Below, piece by piece: positions 48,266 through 58,659 of a DNA stretch of 64,000 nucleotides. Below the pieces are notes generated by a model. It searched no databases and had not been told where the DNA came from. It saw nothing but the letters and a program-made list of their open reading frames with translations. The position numbers and the translations under genes were made by a program. The DNA lies in the NCBI RefSeq assembly GCF_905480005.1, contig NZ_CAJQOO010000011.1:41784-105783 (forward strand), written 5' to 3'. The stretch's first letter is position 1. Each line of letters opens with the position of its first letter. Origin of the DNA: an uncultured Maricaulis sp. Its GTDB lineage: Bacteria; Pseudomonadota; Alphaproteobacteria; Caulobacterales; Maricaulaceae.

Positions 48266-49228
48266 ATGCGCGTCCTGATCGCTCTTCTTCTCGGTGTCTT
48301 CTTCCTCGTGGGTGTGGGCGTCTACGTCCTGACCCAGATGCGCCAGGACGCGGCAGGGCCCGCCGATGGCGGTGTGGACCTGGCGGAGGGGCCCGGCATC
48401 GACTCGCCCTGGTGGAGCGAGGCGGACCGCCTGGTCGATGTCGCCGGTCAGCCAACGCGGGTCCGTATCGAAGGCCCTGAAACAGCACCGGTCCTGATCC
48501 TGGTGCACGGTTTCTCGCACTCCCTGGAAAGCTGGGATGCGTGGGCGGCGGATCTGTCGGCCGACTACCGGGTTGTGCGCATGGATCTGCCCGGTCACGG
48601 ACTGACCGGACCGGACCCGCAGGCGCGTTACTCGGTTTCGCAGACGGTCGAGTTTGTCGATGGTTTGATGGACGCGCTCGACATTCCCGACGCGACCCTG
48701 GTCGGCAATTCCCTCGGCGGGCTGGTCAGCTGGCGCCTGGCTGTTGCGCATCCGGACCGGGTCAACCGGCTCGTCCTGCTGGCACCCGGCGGCTATTCCA
48801 TCAATGGCGTCACCGAAGAGCCTGTCGACGTGCCAATCCCGGTTCGCTTCTTCCTGACCCAGGCGCCGGAACCGGTGATCAATGCGGCGACCCAGGCCCT
48901 GTTCGCAGACCCGGCCCGCATGCCCGAGGGCATGTCCGGCCGCGTCCATGAATTGATGCGCGGGGAAGGCGTGGGCGAGGCGATGGTCGAACGACTGGAA
49001 GTGTTCACCCTGCCCGAGCCGTCCGCCGATCTCGCGCGTATCGCGGTTCCGACCCTGATCGTGTGGGGCGAAGCCGATCGCATGGTGCCGCCCTCACACG
49101 GTCCCCTGATGGCCGCCACCATTCCGGACGCGCGACTGGTCACCTATCCGGATCTCGGACACGTCGTGCATGAGGAAGCGCCCGCTCGAACGCTGGCTGA
49201 CATGCGGGAGTTTCTCGAGGCGCCCTAG
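48266..49228 (+). CDS. Alpha/beta hydrolase, membrane-anchored
   Basis: N-terminal TM MRVLIALLLGVFFLVGVGVYVL; 'VLILVHGFSHSLESWDAWAADLSADYRVVRMDLPGHGLT', 'LVGNSLGGLVSW', 'DLGHVVHEEAPARTL'. Confidence 0.93.
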   Translation: MRVLIALLLGVFFLVGVGVYVLTQMRQDAAGPADGGVDLAEGPGIDSPWWSEADRLVDVAGQPTRVRIEGPETAPVLILVHGFSHSLESWDAWAADLSADYRVVRMDLPGHGLTGPDPQARYSVSQTVEFVDGLMDALDIPDATLVGNSLGGLVSWRLAVAHPDRVNRLVLLAPGGYSINGVTEEPVDVPIPVRFFLTQAPEPVINAATQALFADPARMPEGMSGRVHELMRGEGVGEAMVERLEVFTLPEPSADLARIAVPTLIVWGEADRMVPPSHGPLMAATIPDARLVTYPDLGHVVHEEAPARTLADMREFLEAP

Positions 49229-49231
49229 GGC

Positions 49232-49606
49232 TCAGGCCTTGCGGCGCTGAGCGATCTCGGCCTGCAGATCGGCCCAGTCCTTGGGGTCGACATCGCTTTC
49301 GCGCAGAACCACCACGCCGAGACCATTCTCGCCACCGGCCTCCTCGCCGCACAGGAGGCGGCCGAGGGCATGGGTGCGGGCGGTCTCGCGATTGAGGCAG
49401 GGACGGTAGACGATATTGCGACCGGCCTGCTGACGCTCGACGGCACCCTTGCGGCGCAGGCCGTGCAGGACAGCCAGCGTGGTGTCGGCCGGCTGGCGGG
49501 TCGCCATGGCGAGCTCGCTCACGGAGGCGCCGCCACGATCCCAGAGGATGCGCATGGTGGCGTTCTCGTCGTCAGTGAGGCGTTCGCTCTGGCTCATCAT
49601 CATCAT
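49232..49606 (-). CDS. BlaI/MecI/CopY-family transcriptional regulator
   Basis: 'LTDDENATMRILWDRGGASVSELAMATRQPADTTLAVLHGLRRKGAVERQQAGRNIVYRP'. Confidence 0.85.
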   Translation of the reverse strand: MMMMSQSERLTDDENATMRILWDRGGASVSELAMATRQPADTTLAVLHGLRRKGAVERQQAGRNIVYRPCLNRETARTHALGRLLCGEEAGGENGLGVVVLRESDVDPKDWADLQAEIAQRRKA

Positions 49607-49722
49607 CCTTCCACATTTCCGGCCTGACCTGAAACGTGACAGGTCTGGTGTGTTAAGGATTTGTTTGCAAAGCTCGCGCCGCAGATCGCCATCAAAGTCA
49701 TGCGATCAGTCTGGGGGAGCAC

Positions 49723-50046
49723 ATGGCACAAGACAAGTCATCCGCGCGCAAGGCCTATTGGCGTGCCAATCTTGGCCTCATGGGCGTTTTGCTCGCGATC
49801 TGGTTTACCGTATCCTTCGGCTTCGGCATTCTTTTGCGTCCCTGGCTGGACCAGGTCTCGCTGGGCGGCGCGCCGCTGGGTTTCTGGTTCGCCCAGCAGG
49901 GATCCATCCTCGTTTTCATCGTGCTGATCTTCTACTACGCCTGGGCCATGAACCGGCTCGAGGCGCGCTTTGCCGAACAGCTTGGCAGTGATGACATGAC
50001 GCCCGCCGCCGCGACGGATGCGCCTGACCAGGAGGACGCGTCATGA
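49723..50046 (+). CDS. DUF4212-family small membrane protein (symporter small subunit)
   Basis: 'AYWRANLGLMGVLLAIWFTVSFGFGILLRPWLDQVSLGGAPLGFWFAQQGSILVFIVLIFYYAWAMNRL'; ATGA-type overlap with SSS transporter. Confidence 0.9.
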   Translation: MAQDKSSARKAYWRANLGLMGVLLAIWFTVSFGFGILLRPWLDQVSLGGAPLGFWFAQQGSILVFIVLIFYYAWAMNRLEARFAEQLGSDDMTPAAATDAPDQEDAS

Positions 50047-51743
50047 CGGCAACCCTGTTCTGGACCGGCTTCTTCGTCATCACGTCCTTCGCGCTTTATA
50101 TCGGTATCGCGATCGCTTCGCGGGTCGGCTCGACCGATGAATTCTACGTCGCCGGCCACCATGTGCCGCCGGTCTTCAATGGCATGGCCACGGCGGCGGA
50201 CTGGATGAGCGCCGCTTCCTTCCTGTCCATGGCCGGCCTGATTGCCTTTTCCGGCTATGACGGTTCGGTTTTCCTGATGGGCTGGACCGGCGGATATGTC
50301 CTTCTGGCCCTGCTGCTCGCGCCCTATCTGAGGCGGTTTGGCAAATTCACCGTGCCGGACTTCATCGGCGACCGCTATTATTCCGACACGGCCCGTGTGG
50401 TTGCGGTGATCTGTGCGATCTTCGTCTCCTTCACCTATATCGCCGGACAGATGCAGGGCGTCGGTATCGCCTTCTCGCGCTTCCTGGAAATCCCGATCGA
50501 GGCCGGCGTCGTGATCGGCGGGCTGGTGGTCCTGATGTATGCCACGCTCGGCGGAATGAAGGGCATCACCTACACCCAGGTCGCCCAGTATTGTGTGCTG
50601 ATCTTCGCCTTCATGACGCCGGCGATCTTCATCTCGCTGCAGCTGACCGGCACGCCGGTCCCGCAGCTTGGCTTCATCGGCAATGCCAGCGATGGCATGC
50701 CGCTCCTCATGAAGCTGGATGGCATGCTGACCGAGCTCGGATTCGCCCCCTATACCGACGGTTCCAAATCGACCTTCGACGTCTTTGCCATCACCCTGGC
50801 ACTGATGGCGGGAACCGCGGGTCTTCCCCATGTCATCGTGCGCTTCTTCACCGTGCCCAAGGCCGCCGATGCCCGCAAATCGGCCGGCTGGGCGCTCCTC
50901 TTCATCGGCATCCTCTACGTCACCGCGCCGGCGGTTGCCGTCTTCGCCCGGACCAATTTCATCGAGACGGTGAATGAGAGTGTCTATGACGCCGAGACCA
51001 CCGCCCTGGTCGAGGGCGAGAGCGAGACACCGGACTGGTTCCATCGCTGGGAGACGACCGGCCTCCTCGCCTTCGAGGACCGCAATGGCGATGGCCGTAT
51101 CCAGTATCGTGCCGATCCCGAGGCCAATGAGGTCACCACGCTCAATCGGGATATCTTCGTGCTGGCCAATCCGGAGATTGCCAATCTGCCCGCCTGGGTG
51201 ATCGGCCTCGTCGTCTCCGGCGGGATCGCCGCAGCCCTCTCGACCGCGGCCGGCCTCCTGCTGGTGATCTCATCCTCGATTTCGCATGATTTGTGTCGCA
51301 AGGTCCTGTTCAAATCCATCACCGACAAGCAGGAACTCCTGATCGCCCGGTTATCGGCGACGGGGGCGGTGCTGATTGCCATCCTCGCCGGCATCTATCC
51401 GCCGGGCTTTGTCGCCTCGGTCGTGGCGCTGGCCTTCGGACTGGCGGCCGCCAGCTTCTTCCCCGCTATCCTGCTGGGCATTTTCTGGCAGCGCATGAGC
51501 AAGGAAGGCGCGATTGCCGGCATGGTGACGGGGCTGGGGGTCACCGGCGCCTATATTCTCACCTACAAGATTTTCGGCTGGGTCCCGAACAATGCGGAGC
51601 ACTGGATACTCGGTGTCTCGCCGGAAGGCTTTGGCACGATCGGCATGGTCATCAGTTTTGCCGTCTCGGTGACGGTCTCCCTGCTGACGCCGGCGCCGCC
51701 CCCCGAGGTGAGAGAGCTGGTCGAACGGATACGCGCACCCTAG
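50043..51743 (+). CDS. Sodium:solute symporter family protein (VC_2705/ActP-like)
   Basis: 'STDEFYVAGHHVPPVFNGMATAADWMSAASFLSMAGLIAFSGYDG', multiple TM segments, 'GLPHVIVRFFTVPKAADARKSAGWALLFIGILY'. Confidence 0.94.
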   Translation: MTATLFWTGFFVITSFALYIGIAIASRVGSTDEFYVAGHHVPPVFNGMATAADWMSAASFLSMAGLIAFSGYDGSVFLMGWTGGYVLLALLLAPYLRRFGKFTVPDFIGDRYYSDTARVVAVICAIFVSFTYIAGQMQGVGIAFSRFLEIPIEAGVVIGGLVVLMYATLGGMKGITYTQVAQYCVLIFAFMTPAIFISLQLTGTPVPQLGFIGNASDGMPLLMKLDGMLTELGFAPYTDGSKSTFDVFAITLALMAGTAGLPHVIVRFFTVPKAADARKSAGWALLFIGILYVTAPAVAVFARTNFIETVNESVYDAETTALVEGESETPDWFHRWETTGLLAFEDRNGDGRIQYRADPEANEVTTLNRDIFVLANPEIANLPAWVIGLVVSGGIAAALSTAAGLLLVISSSISHDLCRKVLFKSITDKQELLIARLSATGAVLIAILAGIYPPGFVASVVALAFGLAAASFFPAILLGIFWQRMSKEGAIAGMVTGLGVTGAYILTYKIFGWVPNNAEHWILGVSPEGFGTIGMVISFAVSVTVSLLTPAPPPEVRELVERIRAP

Positions 51744-51752
51744 GTTCATGGC

Positions 51753-52523
51753 ATGATCCCTTATCTCCTTAATCTCGCTGTCATCCTTGGCGTCATGGTC
51801 CTGACATGGCCGTTCAGCGTGCCCCGCAAGGACCCGTCCTATATCGACGCGATCTGGCCGCTCGGCTTTCTCGTGCTGGCGCTGTCTTCGCTGCTCTTCG
51901 CCGGTGCGGACGGCTCGACCTGGTATGTCGTCCTGGTGGCGATCTGGTCCCTGCGCCTGGGCAATCATCTCTTCACACGCTGGCAGCATGAGGGGCCGGA
52001 CAAGCGCTATCAAAAACTGCTGGAGCGCTCACCGCCGGGCAAGGAAGCGATCTTCATGCTGGTCGCGGTCTTCCTCTTGCAGGGCGTTCTTCTCTGGGTG
52101 ACGGCCCTGCCGGTCCAGCATGCGGTCATGGAGGGCGCCAGCTATGCCGCGCCCGCCGCGATCGCCGGGATTGTTCTCTTCGTGGTCGGTCTTGCTTTCG
52201 AAGTGATCGGTGATCGTCAGCTCGCCGCCTTCAAGGCCGATCCGGACACCAAGGGCCAGGTCATGGACAAGGGTCTGTGGCGCTATACCCGCCATCCGAA
52301 CTATTTCGGCAATGCCGTCCTGTTCTGGGGGCTGTGGCTGATCGCCGTCGCCGATGGCGATGGCTGGTGGACAATCATCGGCCCGCTCTTCCTCACCTTC
52401 ACCCTGACCCGCTGGACCGGCGCCAAAATGCTGGAAGAAGGCCTGCACGAAAGCCGGCCCGGCTATGCGGATTATGTCGCGCGGACATCGGGCTTTGTGC
52501 CGTGGTGGCCGAAGCGGGGGTGA
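51753..52523 (+). CDS. DUF1295 / steroid 5-alpha-reductase-like membrane protein
   Basis: 'GLWRYTRHPNYFGNAVLFWGLWLIAV', 'FEVIGDRQLAAFKADPDTKGQVMDKG'. Confidence 0.93.
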   Translation: MIPYLLNLAVILGVMVLTWPFSVPRKDPSYIDAIWPLGFLVLALSSLLFAGADGSTWYVVLVAIWSLRLGNHLFTRWQHEGPDKRYQKLLERSPPGKEAIFMLVAVFLLQGVLLWVTALPVQHAVMEGASYAAPAAIAGIVLFVVGLAFEVIGDRQLAAFKADPDTKGQVMDKGLWRYTRHPNYFGNAVLFWGLWLIAVADGDGWWTIIGPLFLTFTLTRWTGAKMLEEGLHESRPGYADYVARTSGFVPWWPKRG

Positions 52524-52614
52524 GGGGGTTCGACCCGGACTTCATCTCAATTGCGCCGTATTCTCGACCGGATCGACAGCTTATCCTTGCTGCCGGGAGT
52601 TGGAGGGGGTGTTC

Positions 52615-55137
52615 ATGCGTTTGTTTCTACTTGCGGCAGCGACAGCCGTTTTCGCGGCGGGCAGTGGTTGGGCGCAATCGGTGTCAGGGTCCGAACGGTT
52701 TGATGAGTATTGGCGCGACTCAAACGGGTCCGGGAGCGCGCTTTATGAATGCCGATTGTATGCCGACGACCTGACGCTGGAAGAGGCTCAAATCTGCCGG
52801 GAGAATGAGGATGCGTACGAGACGCGTGTTGCAGACGGGCCGACTGATCTCGCCTTCTACTTCCAGGAAGCCATCATGCGTGGCGGGGGCGAAGCTGCGA
52901 TCATCCGGCGATTTGCGGACCAGCTCGACATCTCTGTCGAGGCGGCTGGATTGGCGGTCGAGCTTCTGATCGAAACACGTCGTTTTCGGGGAGATTGTGG
53001 CAATATCTATTTCGGTTGCGCTTGGCCTGCGGATAGCGTCTTGCCAGCGCTCTGGGAGCAGGTTCCGGTACTGTCAGAAGCGCCTTTGCTCTTTGCGTCC
53101 TTTGGACGACAGCACTCATTCAAGCTCAATTGGGTGCGAATGAGCGCGAGTTGGGTGTCAGCGGGTTCGACGCTGGAATTCCTTCGGGACGAATACAGCT
53201 ACACTCAGGATTTTCGCATTCTGGTCGCGCTGGATGAGGGCGCACTTGATCTTGAATTCCTGCAGTCTGTTTTCACGCGGCCGCCCGGCGATGTCAGTGA
53301 GGTTGATCAATTTGCCTATCTGACCTGGTTGTTGGAGCATGCGCCGGGGCGGGCTGTCGGGCGCGCTGAACGTCTGGTGTTGAAGGCGCTTGTCATGCGT
53401 AGCGCGATCCGTGTCGGGCAGCATGAACGTGCCTTCGGCATGTTTGTCGCCTTGAGTTCAGATGAGCAGCGGCAACTCTGGTCCCTGACCAGCCATTCGC
53501 CATCAGGGGCAGCCGAATCGCAAAGGTCACGCCAGCAAACCTATGAGTTGATGGTCTGGCTCGCAGCATCGGCGATCGATCAGGCGCGACTGGATGTGGC
53601 GGCTGACTTGCTTGAGCAAGCGGATGATATCGCCGTTTTTAGCGAAGAAGATGCGGCGATTGCCGAGGCCTACGCGTCAACGCAGCGCTACGGGAACCGG
53701 CGGACCCGGATTGCAAGTCACGCTGATGCGGCGCTTGGGGCCATGTTGCGGGAGGCCATGTCTCCGCAATTCTCGCCGAATGAGCGCTATAATCTCTTTG
53801 TGCTGGGTGGGCCGACGCGCGATGTCATGCGTCCCGACGAACGCGGTATGGCCCGAGCGACGGCGGGCTGGCTCTGGCTGATCCCGAGCGCGCCCCTTGT
53901 TTTTGGTGATATTGCGGTCGATCTGCTGGAGGGCGCCGAAGATACCGACGCCTTGGCTGCACATCTGGTTCGCGCTGATGCGGCCTCGGGCAGCGGCTGG
54001 AATCAGGACGTTGAACTGGATCTGGACATCCCCGGCTTTCTCGCTTTGCGAGCGACTGCCGAGTCCTCCCCAACTCCGGCCACTGTCGAAGAAAACACGG
54101 AAGTCGTGCCGCCGCCTCGCCTCACGGTCTTCGAGGAATTGCCACTGCCAGAGGGAGTCAGCACGGAACCTGCAATCATGTTCCCGGAGCCAGCAATAGT
54201 CCCGGATGGGGTCGTCTTGCCGGTTAGTGAATGGCAGGTTGCCCGGCTGGAACCGCGTGGTGAGGTCTGGGACCTGATCTACACCTCCACTGAACTCGAC
54301 CCGACGGGTGAGGTCTCAGCTGGCGGGTATTGGTACGTCCAGAGTGAACCGGGTGGCACCGATTGGCAGCAGCCGGTCTATCTCGGTCTGCAACCGATGT
54401 TCCCCTACGTCATCCTGCCTGGGTCGAGTCTGCCCATGATCGTCGATGACCGCCTTCAGCTGGCCGTCGTGGTTCGTCAACTGGACCCGGCCAGCATCAC
54501 CTTCCCGCCGATCGGCCTGGCGCTGAAACGGGAGGAGGACGGTCTTTTCATCACGGCGCGGCTCGCTGTTCTGACCCGGGACCAGGATGAGGACGGGCTA
54601 ACGGATGTTTTTGAGCATCGGATCGGGCTGGACATGACGAACCCCGACACTGATGGCGACGGGCTTGATGATGGTATCGACGGATTGCCGCTCACGCCCT
54701 TTGATCCGGCGCGTGTGCACGAGGCCGAGCTGATCCGCCTCATGATCAGCGAAGTCCTTGGCCACGATGCGGCCGCCATCCGGGTTCCGGTTCATGAACC
54801 GGGCGCCGGGCTTGAGCAGATCATCGGGAATGCTCTGGCGGGGCGTTCGGTGCCACCTTCGAGCCGGTCCACATTGATCTTGAAGGGTGATCCGGATCTG
54901 TTTGCAGGGGTGATCAGTGATCAGCGTCTGATTGTGCTGGATGGCGACGCTGAAGCCCGGATGAGTCCCGATTATGGCATCACCTATCCATTGGGCTTTT
55001 CGGCGATTCTGCCGAACAGCGACCGCAGTCAGGTTTATGTTGTCTGGAGCGCCGGATGGACGGGTGGAGAATTCTATATTCGTCGTGATGATGTCGGCGC
55101 CTATGAGGTGACCGTTACGAGTTCATGGATCACCTGA
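52615..55137 (+). CDS. Large secreted protein of unknown function with thrombospondin type-3-like calcium-binding repeats
   Basis: Signal peptide MRLFLLAAATAVFAAGSGWAQ; 'DQDEDGLTDVFEHRIGLDMTNPDTDGDGLDDGIDGLPLTPFDPARVHE'. Confidence 0.8.
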   Translation: MRLFLLAAATAVFAAGSGWAQSVSGSERFDEYWRDSNGSGSALYECRLYADDLTLEEAQICRENEDAYETRVADGPTDLAFYFQEAIMRGGGEAAIIRRFADQLDISVEAAGLAVELLIETRRFRGDCGNIYFGCAWPADSVLPALWEQVPVLSEAPLLFASFGRQHSFKLNWVRMSASWVSAGSTLEFLRDEYSYTQDFRILVALDEGALDLEFLQSVFTRPPGDVSEVDQFAYLTWLLEHAPGRAVGRAERLVLKALVMRSAIRVGQHERAFGMFVALSSDEQRQLWSLTSHSPSGAAESQRSRQQTYELMVWLAASAIDQARLDVAADLLEQADDIAVFSEEDAAIAEAYASTQRYGNRRTRIASHADAALGAMLREAMSPQFSPNERYNLFVLGGPTRDVMRPDERGMARATAGWLWLIPSAPLVFGDIAVDLLEGAEDTDALAAHLVRADAASGSGWNQDVELDLDIPGFLALRATAESSPTPATVEENTEVVPPPRLTVFEELPLPEGVSTEPAIMFPEPAIVPDGVVLPVSEWQVARLEPRGEVWDLIYTSTELDPTGEVSAGGYWYVQSEPGGTDWQQPVYLGLQPMFPYVILPGSSLPMIVDDRLQLAVVVRQLDPASITFPPIGLALKREEDGLFITARLAVLTRDQDEDGLTDVFEHRIGLDMTNPDTDGDGLDDGIDGLPLTPFDPARVHEAELIRLMISEVLGHDAAAIRVPVHEPGAGLEQIIGNALAGRSVPPSSRSTLILKGDPDLFAGVISDQRLIVLDGDAEARMSPDYGITYPLGFSAILPNSDRSQVYVVWSAGWTGGEFYIRRDDVGAYEVTVTSSWIT

Positions 55138-55410
55138 TCAGGACGGGTGCTCGATTTCTGCGGCATAAGGAGGGTTTCGATCTTGGTTGAAGGCGCTCGC
55201 CGGGCGCTCACCCCGCCATTCATCACTTGCCGAGATGTCGCCGTATCCGGTTTTCCAGGTCAAGGGCCGCAAAGCGGCCGCTGCGCGGTTTCACCCTTGA
55301 GCTGGAAAATCGGATGCGGCTTGCTGGCTGACAAGGGATCAATGGATGATTGCGCGCGGTTGCGCCCGGAATGAACCGCGCGGGACGCTGATTGTCTCCG
55401 GTCTCCCCCC

Positions 55411-58400
55411 TCAATGAAAATCCCGGCTCCTGGGCAAGATGTCTTCCAGCCGTTCGCCCTGCATGACGCGGCGGTAGAGGGCAACGGTTCGGGGGTCGGC
55501 ATTGGGGCGGGCGATTTCGTCGGCATGGGCGACGGCTTCAGCGAAATCAGCCCCGTCAGCGAGCGCGGCGAGGCGCCAGGACTGGTCAGTGAGGCGGTTG
55601 GCGACGACATGAATGACGCGGCCCTCCTTTTGGACCCGGCCGGTCACGCCGAGCAGTTTCGATGACATGACAATGCGGCGGTGCCGCTCGAAACAGCTTG
55701 GCCAGACGATGATATTGGCGATGCCGGTCTCGTCCTCCAGCGTGGCGAAGATCACACCCGAGGCCGAGCCGGGGCGTTGGCGCACGAGGACCAGCCCGGC
55801 CAGGGTGACCCAGCGGCCATCGCGCATGTCACTGAGGGCGGCGCAGGGCACATGGCCGGTCTCGGCCAGCTCGCCGCGAAAGAAGCTCAGCGGGTGAGCC
55901 TTCAGGGACAGGCGCAGGGTGGCGTAATCCTGCGCGACCTGTTCGCCGCCGGTCAGTTCGGGCAGGGCGACGGGGTGTTCGGCGCCCCAGCTGTCGGCAT
56001 GCTGGAAAAGGGGAAGCGGCTTGCCGGCCTCGGCCAGGGCGGTCCAGCTCGCCTTGCGCCGGTCCATGTCCAGGGAGCCGACCGCATCGGCATTGGCCAG
56101 CCGGTCGAGTGAGCCCTTGTCCAGCCGGGCCCGGCGGGCGAGATCGGCCAGGCTTTCGAAACATCCCTCGGCCTGGCGCGCGGCGACCAGGCGGGCGGCG
56201 GCGGGCTCTTTCATGCCCTTGATCTGGCGCAGGCCCAGCCGCACGGCAAAGCGCATGCCGGTGCCGTCGCGGCGCGGGATATCGGTCTCTTCCAGCGTGG
56301 AATCCCAGTCGGAATGATTGATGTCCGGCGGACGCACATCGACGCCATGTTCACGGGCATCGCGCACCAGCTGGGCCGGGGCGTAAAACCCCATGGGCTG
56401 GCTGTTCAAGAGGGCGGCGAGGAAGACGTCGGGATAATAATGCTTCAGCCAGCAGGAGACATAGACGATGAGGGCGAAGCTGGCGGCATGGCTTTCGGGA
56501 AAGCCGTATTCGCCGAAGCCTTCGAGCTGTTTGAAACAGCGCTCGGCAAAGTCCGGCTCATAACCATTGGCAATCATGCCATGCATGAGTTTCTGGCCCA
56601 TTTCATGGATTGTGCCCGAGCGTCGGAAGGCGGCCATGGAGCGGCGCAGCCGATCGGCCTCCGACGGGGTGAAACCGGCGGCCACAATGGCGATCCGCAT
56701 CGCCTGTTCCTGGAAGAGCGGCACGCCGAGCGTCTTGCCCAGTACCTCCTCCAGTTCGCGTGAGGGATATTCCACGACTTCCTCGCCGCGGCGCCGGCGC
56801 AGATAGGGATGGACCATGTCGCCCTGGATCGGTCCGGGCCGGACGATCGCGACCTCGATCACCAGATCATAGAAATTGCGCGGTTTGAGCCGGGGCAGCA
56901 TGGTCATCTGGGCGCGGCTCTCGATCTGGAAAACACCAACCGTGTCGGCCTTGCAGATCATGTCATAGACGCGCGGGTCCTCGGCCGGGATGCTGGCCAT
57001 GGTCAGATGGCGGCCATGATGCGTGGCCAGCAGGTCGAAGGCGCGCGCGACACAGGTCAGCATGCCCAGACCCAGCACATCGACCTTCATCAGGCCGAGC
57101 GCGTCGATATCCTCCTTGTCCCATTCCAGCATGGTGCGTTCGGGCATGGCGGCATTGTGCAGGGGCACGATCTCGTCGAGTCGGGCCCGGGTCATCACGA
57201 AGCCGCCGGGATGCTGGGCCAGGTGTCGCGGAAAGCCCATCAGCTCGCGGGCATAGCGCAGCGTCATGGCCAGGGCCGGGCTGTCCGGATCCAGGCCCAG
57301 CTCGTCGCGGATACGGCTCTCCTGGATTTCGCCGGACGACCAGCCCCACAGGCTTTTCGACAGGGCGGAGATGACATCGCCGGACAGGCCGAACACCTTG
57401 CCGACTTCGCGGATGGCGCCGCGCGGACGATAGCAATTGACCGTCGCCGTCATGGCGGCGCGGCGGCGTCCGTATTTCTCATAGACATACTGGATCACCT
57501 CTTCGCGGCGATTGTGCTCGAAATCGACATCGATATCGGGTGGCTCGCCGCGCTCGGCCGAGACGAAACGTTCGAACAGCAAATCAATCCGGTCCGGATC
57601 GACCTCGGTGATGCCGATCGCGAAACAGACCGCCGAATTGGCCGCCGAGCCACGCCCCTGGCACAGGATTCCGCGGGAGCGGGCAAAGCGGATCACGTCC
57701 TGGACGGTGAGGAAATAGGACGGGTAGTCGAGCCCTTCGATCAGATCCAGCTCGCGCGCGACCGCCGCGGCGATCCTGTCCGGTGCGCCGCCGGGATAGC
57801 GGGTCATCAGACCTTCGGCGGCGAGACGGCGCAGGGTCTCGTTCGGGGTTTCATTCTTGCCGATCACCTCATCGGGATAATTGTAGACCAGCTCGTCCAG
57901 CGAGAAGGTCAGGCGGCGGGCGATCGCGACAGAGCGGGCGACGGCCTCCTCATATCCGTCAAACAGGCGATAGATCTCGGCTGCGGGTTTGAGGTGGCGT
58001 TCGGCATTGGCGGCGAGGTGGAAGCCGGCCTCGTCAATGCGGACATGCTCGCGGATACAGGTGACGACATCGGCCAGGGGTTTGCGGCCCGGCGCGTGAT
58101 AGCGGGCATCGGTGCTGGCGACCGTGGTCAGGCCCCAATCCTGCGCCAGCATGCTGAGCCGGTGCAGGCGTTCGCCGTCGCGGCCATCAAACCAGCGCGT
58201 CAGGACCAGATGGGTCTCGCCTTTCAGCCCGGGCAGGAAGGTCGTGACCCTGTCCTGCCAATCCTGGCTCGGCTCGCGCGGCGGGATCAGCAGCAGAAGC
58301 TGGCCCGTCGAGGCGTTCGCGACCGCCTCGGCGTGCAATTCGCAATCGCCCTTGCTGGCCGCGAAATTGGCGTCGGTGAGCAGGCGGGTCAGCCGGGCCC

Positions 58401-58659
58401 AGGCGGCCAGATCCGTTGGATAGGCGGCGATTTCCAGTCCGCAGCGGGTGACAAGACGGGTGCCGGGAAGCAGCGCGATACCGGCATCCTTGGCGGCCAG
58501 GTGAGCGCGGACCATGCCGGCAAAACTGTTGCGATCAGCCAGTCCGATGGCGGCCAGACCCAGCGCCCGGGCCTGGGCCACCATCTCGTCAGGATGCGAG
58601 GCGCCGGTGAGGAAGGTGAAATTGCTGGCCGTGAGCAATTCCGCAAACTCACGGCTCAT
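55411..58659 (-). CDS. dnaE2: Error-prone DNA polymerase (DnaE2/ImuC)
   Basis: PHP domain 'LGLAAIGLADRNSFAGMVRAHLAA', 'CQGRGSAANSAVCFAIGITEVDPDRIDLLFERFVSAERGEPPDIDVDFEHNRREEVIQYVYEKYGR', C-terminal OB fold. Confidence 0.96.
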   Translation of the reverse strand: MSREFAELLTASNFTFLTGASHPDEMVAQARALGLAAIGLADRNSFAGMVRAHLAAKDAGIALLPGTRLVTRCGLEIAAYPTDLAAWARLTRLLTDANFAASKGDCELHAEAVANASTGQLLLLIPPREPSQDWQDRVTTFLPGLKGETHLVLTRWFDGRDGERLHRLSMLAQDWGLTTVASTDARYHAPGRKPLADVVTCIREHVRIDEAGFHLAANAERHLKPAAEIYRLFDGYEEAVARSVAIARRLTFSLDELVYNYPDEVIGKNETPNETLRRLAAEGLMTRYPGGAPDRIAAAVARELDLIEGLDYPSYFLTVQDVIRFARSRGILCQGRGSAANSAVCFAIGITEVDPDRIDLLFERFVSAERGEPPDIDVDFEHNRREEVIQYVYEKYGRRRAAMTATVNCYRPRGAIREVGKVFGLSGDVISALSKSLWGWSSGEIQESRIRDELGLDPDSPALAMTLRYARELMGFPRHLAQHPGGFVMTRARLDEIVPLHNAAMPERTMLEWDKEDIDALGLMKVDVLGLGMLTCVARAFDLLATHHGRHLTMASIPAEDPRVYDMICKADTVGVFQIESRAQMTMLPRLKPRNFYDLVIEVAIVRPGPIQGDMVHPYLRRRRGEEVVEYPSRELEEVLGKTLGVPLFQEQAMRIAIVAAGFTPSEADRLRRSMAAFRRSGTIHEMGQKLMHGMIANGYEPDFAERCFKQLEGFGEYGFPESHAASFALIVYVSCWLKHYYPDVFLAALLNSQPMGFYAPAQLVRDAREHGVDVRPPDINHSDWDSTLEETDIPRRDGTGMRFAVRLGLRQIKGMKEPAAARLVAARQAEGCFESLADLARRARLDKGSLDRLANADAVGSLDMDRRKASWTALAEAGKPLPLFQHADSWGAEHPVALPELTGGEQVAQDYATLRLSLKAHPLSFFRGELAETGHVPCAALSDMRDGRWVTLAGLVLVRQRPGSASGVIFATLEDETGIANIIVWPSCFERHRRIVMSSKLLGVTGRVQKEGRVIHVVANRLTDQSWRLAALADGADFAEAVAHADEIARPNADPRTVALYRRVMQGERLEDILPRSRDFH

